A stretch of 64,000 nucleotides of DNA from Bacteroidales bacterium. Lineage in GTDB: Bacteria > Bacteroidota > Bacteroidia > Bacteroidales > ML635J-15. The notes beneath the pieces are model-generated. The model had not been told where the DNA came from. It made no database searches and saw nothing but the letters and a program-made list of their open reading frames with translations. Of this stretch, positions 18,488-27,632 are shown one piece after another (positions within the stretch are counted from its first letter, which is position 1; every line of letters begins with the position of its first letter). The translations under genes were made by a program, and so were the position numbers. Where the stretch lies: assembly GCA_017617125.1 (NCBI GenBank), contig JAFZWY010000009.1, positions 62,001-126,000 on the forward strand. The letters run 5' to 3'.

Positions 18488-18958
18488 ATGTTTTTAGAAG
18501 GAATTTTGTCAATAGCTGGACAGCCCGGACTATTGAAGCTTGTATCGAGAAAAAACACCAGTGTCATTGTTGAATCGTTAATCACTGGCAAACGCATGCC
18601 GGCATTCTCAACATCACGCATAAGCACACTTGAAGACATTACCGTTTACACATACGACAACGACACTCCTCTTAAGGATGTCTTTGTAAACATTTTCAAC
18701 CAGTACAAAGGTGCCATCACCGACGTAACAGCAAAGTCGGCAAACACCGAACTCGTTGCATTCTTCGAGAAGGTTCTCCCCAACTACGAAAAGGAAAAGG
18801 TATATATGTCCGACATCAAGAAAATCGTTTCTTGGTACAACCTGCTTGTCGAAAAGGGAATCATAACCGAAGACTCGATAAAGGCTTACTTGGAAGAAAA
18901 GGCAAACGCCGAGAAAGAAGCTGCCGAAGCTGAAGCAAAGGAAGAAAAAGCTGAATAA
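18488..18958 (+). CDS. DUF5606 family protein
   Basis: A 156-aa soluble protein opening with LEGILSIAGQPGLLKLVSRKN, the characteristic N-terminus of DUF5606 proteins that are nearly universal in Bacteroidota. A second conserved helical block (LPNYEKEKVYMSDIKKIVSWYNLLVEKGII) follows. The last 25 residues are an Ala/Glu/Lys-rich tail of low complexity. No catalytic motif is visible and the function is unknown. Own promoter and terminator, so apparently monocistronic. Confidence 0.85.
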   Translation: MFLEGILSIAGQPGLLKLVSRKNTSVIVESLITGKRMPAFSTSRISTLEDITVYTYDNDTPLKDVFVNIFNQYKGAITDVTAKSANTELVAFFEKVLPNYEKEKVYMSDIKKIVSWYNLLVEKGIITEDSIKAYLEEKANAEKEAAEAEAKEEKAE

Positions 18959-18980
18959 CTAAAAGCTAAAAATAAACGAG

Positions 18981-19014
18981 TATGGCAAAGGCAAGTGTCT
19001 TTGCCATATTTTTC
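18981..19014 (+). terminator. Intrinsic terminator after the DUF5606 gene
   Basis: Perfect arms TATGGCAAAG and CTTTGCCATA around an 8-nt loop, followed by TTTTTCT. Confidence 0.85.
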
Positions 19015-19032
19015 TAAACCGATCTTAATTAT

Positions 19033-20094
19033 ATGAAAAATGACAAAAGGAATGTGCCCATCGCGCAACTGATAAAAAACTACACTAATAAAAAAAGCGG
19101 GAAAGTATCCGAATCGCGCAAAGAAATACAATGGAGATTTAAATATCTAGACTGGAAAGACCAGAAGAAAATTATCCTAGCATTCCTTGATTCTTGCAAA
19201 ACTGACCGGCAATGGGCATACACAATGGCTCTTGGCCTATGGGACAAGTCATTCGAACCCAAAATAAAGGAACTCTGGGAAAAATTCCACGAAGAAAGAT
19301 GCTCTTGGATTGTAGTCCGCTACTTCCCCACCGAGTACATTTCCGAGAATATCGAGAAGTTTACTCATAGAAGAAACTACTTTTTCATATGCATGAGACT
19401 GGCAAATGACAAAAATTTCGTCCTCGAAAAGGACAAACTTTTCAACACGGAATACCTTGCTGTCGCTTATCACACAGGAAGGTGCATTAAGGAAGATGAA
19501 GGCCGGGACATATTATACAACATAATACACGATGTGTGTCTGGATAACAATAATTTTTCTTTGGACAGGAATGCATACTATGACGATGTCAAAGCAATAA
19601 CACCTATTCTTTTCCATGATGTCAGTCTTGCTGTGTACTATCTTCAGAAATTAAACTGCCAGCAAACTGTTAGACAGTTTTACGACTGGAATAACCTTGT
19701 AACAAAAAGCATCTCTGAAAGCCAGGAATTAAAGGATTTGGATAAAGACGATTATTCATATAGATACTTATGCATTAATGTGGCAAAAAAATATGCATAC
19801 TTAGCACTTGACAACAAGTACAAGAAAACATCCAACCTGATAATCGAAGATGTATTAAAGCCTGAAGGCTGGTATTCTATCGTGCAAGAACAAGACACAA
19901 CATTGAGAGAAAAAGAACGTATGGCATATAAAAAAGTAAAATCAGATGCTCTGAACGAAATAAAAGACAACAATCCCAACGTTGAGAAGTTGATTTCAAA
20001 TATAGGGCTTGAAATTTTTGAAGATTTTTCAACCTTTCCACCGACCAAAGCATTAGAAGACTTTCCTTTCGACCCAACAGACGTGCCTTTCTAA
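19033..20094 (+). CDS. Protein of unknown function, 353 aa
   Basis: I do not recognise a family. The product is cytosolic in appearance (no signal peptide or membrane segment), rich in Lys, Tyr and Trp, and probably all-helical. The first 60 residues are basic. A Pro/Asp/Phe-rich C-terminus (TFPPTKALEDFPFDPTDVPF) follows a helical 'EIKDNNPNVEKLISNIGLEIFEDF' region that I could not place. Base composition is more AT-rich than the flanking housekeeping genes. The ATG at 19033 is the first in frame and the gene ends at a strong bidirectional terminator. A real gene judging by length and terminator; function open. Confidence 0.7.
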   Translation: MKNDKRNVPIAQLIKNYTNKKSGKVSESRKEIQWRFKYLDWKDQKKIILAFLDSCKTDRQWAYTMALGLWDKSFEPKIKELWEKFHEERCSWIVVRYFPTEYISENIEKFTHRRNYFFICMRLANDKNFVLEKDKLFNTEYLAVAYHTGRCIKEDEGRDILYNIIHDVCLDNNNFSLDRNAYYDDVKAITPILFHDVSLAVYYLQKLNCQQTVRQFYDWNNLVTKSISESQELKDLDKDDYSYRYLCINVAKKYAYLALDNKYKKTSNLIIEDVLKPEGWYSIVQEQDTTLREKERMAYKKVKSDALNEIKDNNPNVEKLISNIGLEIFEDFSTFPPTKALEDFPFDPTDVPF

Positions 20095-20100
20095 AATACA

Positions 20101-20128
20101 AAAAGCGGATTTTCATCCGCTTTTTTTG
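20101..20128. terminator. Bidirectional terminator between the 353-aa gene and glpK
   Basis: AAAAGCGGAT and ATCCGCTTTT arms around TTTC, with A- and T-runs on either side, placed between converging genes. Confidence 0.85.
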
Positions 20129-20131
20129 TAT

Positions 20132-21622
20132 CTACTTTTCACAATTTCTTTCTAGGTCGGCGACTGCCTTGCACCAACCGCTGTACTTATCCTTGGCATC
20201 CTTCGGTTTCATCGTGGGCGAAAACGTATGTTCTAGTTCTCGCGTCGAAGCCAAGTCCTTCATTGTACACCAGCCAATTGCAAGTGCTGCAAGGTAGGCA
20301 GCTCCTAGTGATGTCGATTCCACAATCTTCGGTCTCTGCACATCAATCTGCAGAATGTCGGACTGGAACTGCATAAGGAAATTGTTAACCGAAGCGCCAC
20401 CATCCACATTAAGAGCTGTAATCTTGATTCCAGAATCCTTTTCCATTGCATCGAGCACATCCTTGGTCTGGTAGGCCATTGCTTCGAGTGCGGCACGTAC
20501 AATATGCTTGTATGTAACTCCACCGGTTATACCGCTAATGCTGCCACGAACATTCATATTCCAGTACGGAGCGCCAAGTCCTGCAAACGCAGGCACGAAG
20601 TACACGCCATTTGTGTTGCTTACCGACATTGCAATAGATTCGGTTTCGGCAGCGGTCTTGATAAGTCCCATCTTGTCGCGCAACCATTTTAATGCAGCGC
20701 CTGCCACAAAGACAGATCCCTCGAGAGCATACGAAACCTTGCCTCCAATTCGCCATGCTATTGTGGTGACAAGTCCGCATTCGCTACGCACTTCCTTGCT
20801 GCCTGTATTCATAAGAAGGAAACAACCTGTACCATAGGTGTTCTTTACAGAGCCTTCTTCGTAGCAAGCCTGACCGAAAAGTGCTGCCTGCTGGTCGCCA
20901 GCGATACCGCAGATTGGAATTTCGGCATCGAAGACAAGCTTGTCGGTTACGCCGATTTCGCACGATGAATCGACCACATTCGGAAGCATGCTCAGCGGAA
21001 TATCAAACTCGTCGATGATGTTCTCGTCCCATTCCTGCGTCTTGATATTGAACATCATAGTACGCGAAGCGTTTGAGCAGTCGGTGACGTGGCACTTGCC
21101 GCTTGTGAGCCTCCAGATAAGCCAGGTGTCGATAGTTCCGAAAAGCAGGTCTCCACGGCGAGCCATTTCGCGGGCATTGGGAACATTGTCGAGAATCCAT
21201 TTAAGCTTGGTAGCCGAAAAGTACGAATCGACCACAAGACCGGTAACTGCATTTATGTATTTGCCGAAATCCTTTTTCTTGATTTTTGAGCATAGGTCTT
21301 CGGTGCGCTTGTCCTGCCAAATTATAGCATTGTATATCGGCTTACCCGTGTTGCGGTTCCATACTACGGTTGTTTCGCGCTGGTTTGTAATTCCAATTGC
21401 AGCTACATCCGAAAACGAAATACCACACTTGTTTATAAGCTGGCGAGCCGTAGCTATCTGGTTGCGGTATATTTCGTTGGCATCCTGCTCAACCCAGCCT
21501 GGCTTTGGAAAATATTGCGTAGTCTCCTGCTGTTCGATGCCTACAATGTTGAACTTCTTGTCGAACAATATGGCACGCGAACTAGTAGTTCCCTGGTCAA
21601 ACGATAGAATGTACTTTTTCAT
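20132..21622 (-). CDS. glpK: Glycerol kinase GlpK
   Basis: Phosphorylates glycerol to sn-glycerol 3-phosphate. FGGY-family signatures: SFDQGTTSSRAILFD at the N-terminus, WQDKRTEDLC, GIAGDQQAALFGQ, NTYGTGCFLLMNTG, and the C-terminal DGGASVNNFLMQFQSDIL. Length is 496 aa from the ATG at 21622; an upstream TTG would add one residue only. No glpF or glpD is adjacent, so the gene stands alone here. The FGGY family includes other sugar kinases, but the overall motif set is that of GlpK. Confidence 0.95.
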   Translation of the reverse strand: MKKYILSFDQGTTSSRAILFDKKFNIVGIEQQETTQYFPKPGWVEQDANEIYRNQIATARQLINKCGISFSDVAAIGITNQRETTVVWNRNTGKPIYNAIIWQDKRTEDLCSKIKKKDFGKYINAVTGLVVDSYFSATKLKWILDNVPNAREMARRGDLLFGTIDTWLIWRLTSGKCHVTDCSNASRTMMFNIKTQEWDENIIDEFDIPLSMLPNVVDSSCEIGVTDKLVFDAEIPICGIAGDQQAALFGQACYEEGSVKNTYGTGCFLLMNTGSKEVRSECGLVTTIAWRIGGKVSYALEGSVFVAGAALKWLRDKMGLIKTAAETESIAMSVSNTNGVYFVPAFAGLGAPYWNMNVRGSISGITGGVTYKHIVRAALEAMAYQTKDVLDAMEKDSGIKITALNVDGGASVNNFLMQFQSDILQIDVQRPKIVESTSLGAAYLAALAIGWCTMKDLASTRELEHTFSPTMKPKDAKDKYSGWCKAVADLERNCEK

Positions 21623-21710
21623 CAAATAAAATTTTCTGCAAAATTACAGAAAATATAAATGGAGAAGGAAAGAGAATCAGGCAAAAATTTCAACAATCGG
21701 TAGGCGAAGT

Positions 21711-22625
21711 TTACTGGGCGGAGATTATCCAGTTCAGAATATCGTTGTAGACTTCTTCCCTATTGATTTCGTTGAGAATTTCGTGGCGGGCATTGGGATA
21801 CAACTTAAGCTGGATGTTTGCAATGCGCTGGTCGCGGTAAAACTCCACAGCCTCCTCTACACCACGTCCGCAATTTCCAACAGGATCCTTTTCGCCCGAA
21901 ACGAAGAGCATCTTCAGGTTCTTGTTTATCATTGCTCCCGACGAGCGCTTGTTTATGTATATCAAGCCTTTGAAAAATCCACGGTAGAACGAATTGGAGA
22001 ACAATCCTCCACAAAGTTCGTCGGCAATGTACTTCTTAACCTGCGCATCGTCGCGCGAAAGCCACTGGTAAGGAGCATTGTAGCCTTTGTTGTAACCGCC
22101 GAACGACAGTTTGTCGAGCAACTTGGCCTTGGAGCGGCAGCCCTCGAAAGTGCAGGCGACATTGGCAATGAACTTGCCAAAACGCAGCACTGCTGTCGGA
22201 TTAGTGCCCGTACCGCTGATTATTACGCCCGAAATCTCGGTGCTGTACCTTGTTATGAATGTACGTGCAAGAAACGAACCCATGCTATGTCCCAGCACAT
22301 AATATGGAAGACCAGGATTTTCAGTCGATGCAATATCTTTCAGCAACTTAAGGTCGCCGATTATACGCCACCACTCGTCACGATGCGGCCACACGCCATA
22401 GTCTTTCATGTCGGTTATGGTTCTTCCATGTCCACGATGGTCGCTCACATAGACGGCGATTCCGTTGTCGGTCAAAAACTTAGCAAAATCGGCATAGCGA
22501 GCCGAATGTTCCGCCATTCCATGAAATATCTGTAGTATTGCTTTTGTTTCACCATCGGGCAGAAACCTGCGGTAAAATATTTTTGCGCCATCCGACGATT
22601 TGAATGCATGTTCCGTAAATCTCAT
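21711..22625 (-). CDS. Alpha/beta hydrolase, lysophospholipase/monoacylglycerol lipase-like
   Basis: A 304-aa serine hydrolase of the Hydrolase_4 (PldB-like) group. It has an HG motif (IFHGMAEHS), the DHRGHGRT block, the nucleophile elbow GHSMGS, the acid in VSGEKDPVGN and the catalytic His in PNARHEIL. No signal peptide, so cytosolic. Likely cleaves monoacyl-glycerols or lysophospholipids (family inference). Placement next to glpK, whose substrate such lipases release, is suggestive but the two genes are separated by about 90 bp and have separate starts. Confidence 0.88.
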   Translation of the reverse strand: MRFTEHAFKSSDGAKIFYRRFLPDGETKAILQIFHGMAEHSARYADFAKFLTDNGIAVYVSDHRGHGRTITDMKDYGVWPHRDEWWRIIGDLKLLKDIASTENPGLPYYVLGHSMGSFLARTFITRYSTEISGVIISGTGTNPTAVLRFGKFIANVACTFEGCRSKAKLLDKLSFGGYNKGYNAPYQWLSRDDAQVKKYIADELCGGLFSNSFYRGFFKGLIYINKRSSGAMINKNLKMLFVSGEKDPVGNCGRGVEEAVEFYRDQRIANIQLKLYPNARHEILNEINREEVYNDILNWIISAQ

Positions 22626-22651
22626 ATCTCAAAATTATTAACAAGGTGGCA

Positions 22652-22659
22652 CAAAGATA
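22652..22659 (-). promoter_or_regulatory. -7 box of the alpha/beta hydrolase gene
   Basis: Minus-strand TATCTTTG, 26 bp before the ATG at 22625. Confidence 0.5.
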
Positions 22660-22705
22660 ATTAAAGTTTTTAAACCGACAAGCAATTTCGGAAAATTTTC
22701 ACAAA

Positions 22706-23554
22706 TTATAGTAAAAAAGTCAACCCGAACGCCACGACGTAAACCGCATCGAGCAGAACAAACCGGAACAGGCATTTGTTGTACTTCTTGCCTTCGGCCT
22801 TTACCAGCAGCACATACAGAAGCACTGCAGGAACCAACAAAACCAACAGCCACAACGTTCCGAAACCAAGCACAGCAAAAGCCACCGAAGCCAGAAGTAT
22901 CAGCGCAACACCGACCAACGCAGCTATCTTTCCGAAACGCACAGGGAAAGTTCGCTTGCCGACTGCACGGTCATCTTCGATGTCACGTATATTGTTGGAT
23001 GCCAGCACGCAAACCGCGATGCAACCGCAGGCGCAACCTGCATAAAAAGCAGCAAGCGAAAACTCATGGCACTGCAAGAAAACAGTTCCTGCCGATGCTA
23101 CTGGTCCATAGAACAAAAAGCAAATGATGTCGGCAATGCCAAGATAAGCCAATGAGAAGCGCGTTGCTGTGTAAAGCCAGGCAAAAAGAGCCGACAATAC
23201 ACCTACAAGCAGAATCACCCAGCCGCCTACCCACACAAGGTAAGCACCAAGCAGCAATGCCACCGACAAAGCGACTATACAGGCAGTTCGCATCTGCTTT
23301 TCGTTTACAATTCCTTCAGCAAGTGGACGTTGCGGACCGGAACGGCCAGCCTTGTCGCAACCGCGGACAAAATCGTAGTAGTCGTTCACGAGATTTGAAA
23401 ACACCTGCAACGACATGGCGCACAACAAGGTAACCACAGCCGTCGGAATATCGAGAACTTGTCCGAACGCCAGCAGTCCCGCAATTACCGGACTAGCCGA
23501 CACAAACAGCGAATAAGGGCGACAAACGCCAAACCAAAGCTTTATCTTTTGCAT
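22706..23554 (-). CDS. menA: 1,4-dihydroxy-2-naphthoate polyprenyltransferase MenA
   Basis: Attaches the polyprenyl chain to 1,4-dihydroxy-2-naphthoate, giving demethylmenaquinone, in the inner membrane. UbiA-family protein of 282 aa with about eight hydrophobic helices. It has the first Asp-rich motif NLVNDYYDFVRGCD (N-x3-D-x-x-x-x-x-x-D type), RPLAEG, and a second motif around NNIRDIEDD. The ATG overlaps the 3' end of ubiE by 13 bp, so translation is coupled. The pair carries out the last two steps of menaquinone synthesis. Confidence 0.94.
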   Translation of the reverse strand: MQKIKLWFGVCRPYSLFVSASPVIAGLLAFGQVLDIPTAVVTLLCAMSLQVFSNLVNDYYDFVRGCDKAGRSGPQRPLAEGIVNEKQMRTACIVALSVALLLGAYLVWVGGWVILLVGVLSALFAWLYTATRFSLAYLGIADIICFLFYGPVASAGTVFLQCHEFSLAAFYAGCACGCIAVCVLASNNIRDIEDDRAVGKRTFPVRFGKIAALVGVALILLASVAFAVLGFGTLWLLVLLVPAVLLYVLLVKAEGKKYNKCLFRFVLLDAVYVVAFGLTFLL

Positions 23555-24225
23555 CCTTTGTATAATGTTGAAATTCCAAATGTTTGACTCTTATAACTCG
23601 TTTCACGGAAGCCGTTCTTTTCGAGAATGGCGACAAAATCGCGTCCTTTGGCGAAACTCTTCACACTTTGCATGAAATACACAAATGCTTCGCCGTTGTC
23701 GGTAAGACGTTTCCCAATGCGCGGAACAATACGCGTGAAATAGAAATCGTAGAAGAAGCGCACCAACTTGTTTGTCGGATAGGTAAACTCGAGAATGCGC
23801 AGTTGTCCGCCAGGTTTCAGTACACGGAAAATTTCGGCAAGGCTCTGGTCCAATTCTGCGAAATTGCGCACACCGTAGCCACAGGTGACTGCATCGAAAG
23901 TATTGTCGTCGAAAGGCAAATGAGCACAATCGGCGACAAGCAGTTCTATTTTGTCCGACATACCCTTCCTGCGCACCTTCTCGCGGCCGACGCCGAGCAT
24001 TCCTTCGGAAATATCCACGCCTATTACCTTTTGCGATTTTCCTCGTCTGATAGCTTCGATGCATAGGTCGGCGGTACCGGCGGCCACATCGAGAACCGAA
24101 TCGCACTTGGGCAACGACTTTATTGCACGGCGACGCCAGCAACGGTCGATTCCCATCGATGCCGTATGGTTAAACCGATCGTAACGGTTGGAAATGCTGT
24201 CGAATAGTCTGCCTATGTCTTTCAT
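23542..24225 (-). CDS. ubiE: Demethylmenaquinone methyltransferase UbiE/MenG
   Basis: SAM-dependent C-methylation of demethylmenaquinone to menaquinone. The N-terminus RLFDSISNRYDRFNHTASMGID matches the UbiE signature. SAM motif I is VLDVAAGTADLC, and GYGVRNFAELDQSLAEIFRVLKPGG is the second UbiE signature. The ATG at 24225 is preferred over an upstream TTG because it sits directly before the conserved region. The protein (227 aa) has a shorter N-terminal leader than E. coli UbiE. Overlaps menA by 13 bp. Confidence 0.95.
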   Translation of the reverse strand: MKDIGRLFDSISNRYDRFNHTASMGIDRCWRRRAIKSLPKCDSVLDVAAGTADLCIEAIRRGKSQKVIGVDISEGMLGVGREKVRRKGMSDKIELLVADCAHLPFDDNTFDAVTCGYGVRNFAELDQSLAEIFRVLKPGGQLRILEFTYPTNKLVRFFYDFYFTRIVPRIGKRLTDNGEAFVYFMQSVKSFAKGRDFVAILEKNGFRETSYKSQTFGISTLYKGCKR

Positions 24226-24232
24226 TTTAAAA

Positions 24233-24262
24233 AAGGGCAAAGAATAATCTTTGCCCTTGTAT
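24233..24262 (-). terminator. Intrinsic terminator between the 24281 gene and ubiE
   Basis: Arms AAGGGCAAAG and CTTTGCCCTT around a 6-nt loop, followed on the minus strand by TTTTTT. It ends the 26425-24281 operon just before the ubiE start. Confidence 0.8.
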
Positions 24263-24280
24263 TTTTGTAGCTTATTATCT

Positions 24281-25312
24281 TTACTTTATTGCATTGATGG
24301 TCTTATAGGTGTTGGCATCGCTTACGTCCAAACCTTTAGACTTCATTTCTGCAGCCATCTTCGAAGCGTAAACACCTTTTTCGACTGGACTGAGCGACTT
24401 TACATAGTCGAGAACGTACTTGTACTCGTTGAGTTCGCGGCCCATATTATGTGCGTGATACAAATACTGGTATGCCTGTTCCGGCTTTCCAATCTTAATG
24501 TAGTTCTTTGCTATTTCGGAAGCAAGCTGCATCGAGAAACGCTTCTTTTCGACGTCGTTGTAACCTTTCTGCTTAAGTTCGGAAACCAAACGTCTGTAAG
24601 CACCGCCAAAAGCAGCGATTGCATCGCGGTTCTGATCGAACTCGGTATAGTTCTGGCCCTGGCTGTAAAGCAGGTTTGCATTGCGCTTTTCGAGAATAGC
24701 AAAGTCCGACTCACTGAAACCTTCGGTCGATTCGTTCTGCTTGGCAAGTATAGGTGCGCAAATCTCGTTGAATTTCTTCACGGCTTCCGCCCTGTCCTGA
24801 TAGTCGTAGGCGACAAGGAAATTCTTTGTCGAGTAGCCCTTTTCGAACATATCCGACATCACTGTGATATTCCTGTACATCGACTTGCCGGCAGCACCCG
24901 AAGCATTGCAAGCATAGAAAATTATGTCGCCGAACGACTTACCGCCGACAGTACCTTCAACTACAATCATATAGTCGGCAATGTCGAAGCGTACATCGCC
25001 ACCAGTCACCATCTTCACAGGCGAAAGAATGTCGAACTTGCGTATGTCGTCGGCAACCTCGATGGTCGTAACCTTCGACTGGCTGAGTAAAGACATCTTC
25101 TTCAGTTCCAGAGTCTTACCCTTGAACAAAACGTCGAGCACCTCGCCCATGGTAACGTCCTTCGAACCATTGGCGGCAAAGCGCAACGAAGCGTCCTGCA
25201 TATTGAACGAACATTCCTGCGGAAGCCAGTACTTGTCAACCGCATCATATTTCTGCGCACTTGCGAAAGCGCAGATCAACGAAAAACAGAAAACTATATA
25301 TAACTTCTTCAT
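24281..25312 (-). CDS. Secreted protein of unknown function (second gene of a pair)
   Basis: A 343-aa exported protein: signal peptide MKKLYIVFCFSLICAFASAQ, then a beta-rich N-terminal half and an alpha-helical C-terminal half (about 200-343). The helical half contains a TPR-like segment (AKNYIKIGKPEQAYQYLYHAHNMGR). No catalytic motif, lipobox or sorting domain is seen, so it is probably periplasmic. The start at 25312 coincides with the signal peptide. It follows the 25325 gene by 12 bp and shares its general plan (signal peptide, beta-rich part, helical TPR-like C-terminus), so the two may form a complex (inference). Confidence 0.72.
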   Translation of the reverse strand: MKKLYIVFCFSLICAFASAQKYDAVDKYWLPQECSFNMQDASLRFAANGSKDVTMGEVLDVLFKGKTLELKKMSLLSQSKVTTIEVADDIRKFDILSPVKMVTGGDVRFDIADYMIVVEGTVGGKSFGDIIFYACNASGAAGKSMYRNITVMSDMFEKGYSTKNFLVAYDYQDRAEAVKKFNEICAPILAKQNESTEGFSESDFAILEKRNANLLYSQGQNYTEFDQNRDAIAAFGGAYRRLVSELKQKGYNDVEKKRFSMQLASEIAKNYIKIGKPEQAYQYLYHAHNMGRELNEYKYVLDYVKSLSPVEKGVYASKMAAEMKSKGLDVSDANTYKTINAIK

Positions 25313-25324
25313 TGTTAGCATTTT

Positions 25325-26425
25325 TTAGTTCGACATTTTGTTCAAATTGTCCATGCACTCCGAAATCTTGGCGGTGTATCTCTTTGCCGTGTCAATCGTA
25401 GTTGCCTTCTGGTAGCATTCCTTAGCCTTATCGACCTTCTTCTGTGCGGCATAAATTTCGCCACGAGCGATACAAGCCTTTATTACACAGTCGAGGTCGC
25501 GGGCATCCATCTTTGGATTTGTCTGGTGAGCAAGGATAATCTTGTCGTACACATCCGAATTGTCGAGGTTCAGCTTGTCGAGGCATTCGGCGAGTTTTAT
25601 GTTGCACGATACCGCATACTTTTCGCCAGCCGAATTACGTGATACGAAAGCAAGATACGACAATGCGCGATGGTACATTCCTACGGTGCAATAACCGCGA
25701 CCGACATTGTATGCAGCCTTCGACATCATCGACAATTCCTGCGGGGTAATCGCTGCGCCCTTCTTCTGGAAATATTCGAAGATTGCCTTGTTCATATAAA
25801 GCGCATCCCAATGAACATCAAGCTGGTGCAAGTTCTTTGCAGCATCGAAGCCGCGTGGAATACCGTAAATGTTCACAAAAATAGGATACTCGTGTATAGG
25901 CAGGTTATAGATTCGCACTGCCGAAAGGTCGCCGGCAACCTCGTATTCGTACTTCGACGACGGATAACATATCGTAGCCATCTTCTCGCCCACACCGTCC
26001 TTTACGGTTTCGACGTTGATAATAATCACGTTAGCCGTTGTTGTTGACGACTGATCGGCATAATCCTCGCTGCCGCCCTTGCGGTATTTCACCTGCACGA
26101 TGTACTTGTCCTTTCCGCTTGCGATTGTACTCTGCGGATTTGCGAGGTCGATTTCCGAGACTGCCTTCGAGCCTTCGTAGACCTTGAACTTCTTGTCGCA
26201 GATAACTGTAGCCTCGCTCAATTCCTTAGGCTCCAAGCCGTAAAGTTCGTTCAGGATTGTTCCAATCTTGTGCCAGTCGCTATATTCGGTTCTTTCAACC
26301 TTAAAATCCATATATGCGCTATCTGACGGTGCAAAACCAATCACATATCCGTCGTCCTCGGCATTTTGCGAAAACAACGCCATGCTACTGATTATAAGCG
26401 CTATTAGCAAAAAAGACTTCTTCAT
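25325..26425 (-). CDS. Secreted TPR-like protein of unknown function (first gene of a pair)
   Basis: 366 aa from the ATG at 26425, where a clear signal peptide begins (MKKSFLLIALIISSMALFSQ). The first ~200 residues are beta-rich with no recognised fold. The last ~150 are helical with TPR-like repeats (YNVGRGYCTVGMYHRALSYL, ARGEIYAAQKKVDKAKECYQKA). Expected location is the periplasm. Promoter box 18 bp upstream of the ATG; the next gene is 12 bp downstream. I do not recognise the family. Confidence 0.72.
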   Translation of the reverse strand: MKKSFLLIALIISSMALFSQNAEDDGYVIGFAPSDSAYMDFKVERTEYSDWHKIGTILNELYGLEPKELSEATVICDKKFKVYEGSKAVSEIDLANPQSTIASGKDKYIVQVKYRKGGSEDYADQSSTTTANVIIINVETVKDGVGEKMATICYPSSKYEYEVAGDLSAVRIYNLPIHEYPIFVNIYGIPRGFDAAKNLHQLDVHWDALYMNKAIFEYFQKKGAAITPQELSMMSKAAYNVGRGYCTVGMYHRALSYLAFVSRNSAGEKYAVSCNIKLAECLDKLNLDNSDVYDKIILAHQTNPKMDARDLDCVIKACIARGEIYAAQKKVDKAKECYQKATTIDTAKRYTAKISECMDNLNKMSN

Positions 26426-26443
26426 AGCAATGAAATTTACGAT

Positions 26444-26452
26444 GCAAAAATA
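26444..26452 (-). promoter_or_regulatory. -7 box of the 26425-24281 operon
   Basis: Minus-strand TATTTTTGC, 18 bp before the ATG at 26425. Confidence 0.55.
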
Positions 26453-26547
26453 ACATTTTCCAAAACAAAACACACATATATAAGCATCCTTTTCAACTTT
26501 TGTGCCAACATTGAGGTGTTGAAAGGTTGGGATGACGGGAATCGCAA

Positions 26548-27534
26548 TTATTTATTCGGCAGTGTTTTTATGTTATCCAAGAAGTCTTTCTCCACTTGGC
26601 TCAGTGTACGTTGCTGGTATTTTTTGTATTCGTTGGTTGCGTGATCAATAGCTTGTTGGTGTGATACTTGACCTGCACCTTGAAGCAATTTTTCTCCGCT
26701 CATTGTCAGGATTTTGTCCAGATGCATTGCCCAGTCACTCATAGTCATTGTTTGTTGACGTTCGGCCTGGCGTTCGGCAAAGTCAAGGTAACCGGAAACT
26801 ATCTGCCCCATCGCACGTAATTCGTTTTCGTTCAGATAGTTTTTCGCAACGACAGCATCTTTAAGATGCGGCCTGTCGCCCTCGAAAGTTGTAAGGCCCA
26901 TGAATTCCTTTTCAGCATCAGCTCGGCCTACAATGACTTCGGCTGCTGTTTGTCCATGTACAGCGTAATGAATCTTGTTCTGTACCCGCTTGAAAAATTC
27001 TATTGAGATTTCTGCTTTGGGATTATAATCTATGCTTGTTGCGTAAATGTCAAGGATTTGCCTGTAAAATACTTTTTCTGAAGAACGGATATCGCGTATG
27101 CGTTCGATAAGTTCTTTCCAGTATCCGCCACCACCAAGATTTTTAAGCCTTGTATCGTCAAGGGTAAATCCTTTTCTTATGTATTCGTTCAAACGTTTGG
27201 TAGCCCAAATGCGGAACTGGGTAGCAACGGATGATTTCACACGGTAACCTAATGAGATTATCATGTCTAGGTTATAGAATGCTGTATTGTAATTTTTCCC
27301 ATCCGAAGCAGTTGTTCGGAATTTCCGAACAACTGAATTTTCTTGCAATTCGCCTTCTTCGAAAATATGCTTAATGTGTTCACTAACATTAGATTTTGAC
27401 GTCTGATATAATTCAGCCATCTGCTGTTGTGTCAGCCAAACCGTATCGTCGGACATCTGAACATCTATCTTTACCGCGCCATCATCGGTCTGGTAAATGA
27501 TTATTTCCTGTGTATTGTTATTTTTCTCTTCCAT
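26548..27534 (-). CDS. RhuM family protein (orphan)
   Basis: Member of the Virulence_RhuM family, named for a Salmonella pathogenicity-island gene and usually found on accessory elements; its biochemical role is not established. The N-terminal region has a helix-turn-helix (VWLTQQQMAELYQTSKSNVSEHIKHI, about 35-60). The RhuM core follows (AFYNLDMIISLGYRVKSSVATQFRIWATKRLNEYI...), then the C-terminal block with IHYAVHGQTAAEVI and MGLTTFEGDRP. 328 aa from the ATG at 27534. No restriction-modification or toxin partner is adjacent, unlike many RhuM genes. A 27-bp perfect inverted repeat lies about 100 bp upstream. Confidence 0.88.
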   Translation of the reverse strand: MEEKNNNTQEIIIYQTDDGAVKIDVQMSDDTVWLTQQQMAELYQTSKSNVSEHIKHIFEEGELQENSVVRKFRTTASDGKNYNTAFYNLDMIISLGYRVKSSVATQFRIWATKRLNEYIRKGFTLDDTRLKNLGGGGYWKELIERIRDIRSSEKVFYRQILDIYATSIDYNPKAEISIEFFKRVQNKIHYAVHGQTAAEVIVGRADAEKEFMGLTTFEGDRPHLKDAVVAKNYLNENELRAMGQIVSGYLDFAERQAERQQTMTMSDWAMHLDKILTMSGEKLLQGAGQVSHQQAIDHATNEYKKYQQRTLSQVEKDFLDNIKTLPNK

Positions 27535-27571
27535 ATTCGTTCTTTTCCATCTTCCCAACATCTATTACTTC

Positions 27572-27580
27572 GCAAATTTA
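27572..27580 (-). promoter_or_regulatory. -7 box of the rhuM-like gene
   Basis: Minus-strand TAAATTTGC, 37 bp before the ATG at 27534. Confidence 0.5.
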
Positions 27581-27632
27581 CACAAACTCCTTTTTTTTCA
27601 TAATAAACTTATCAACATTCTACAATATATTC

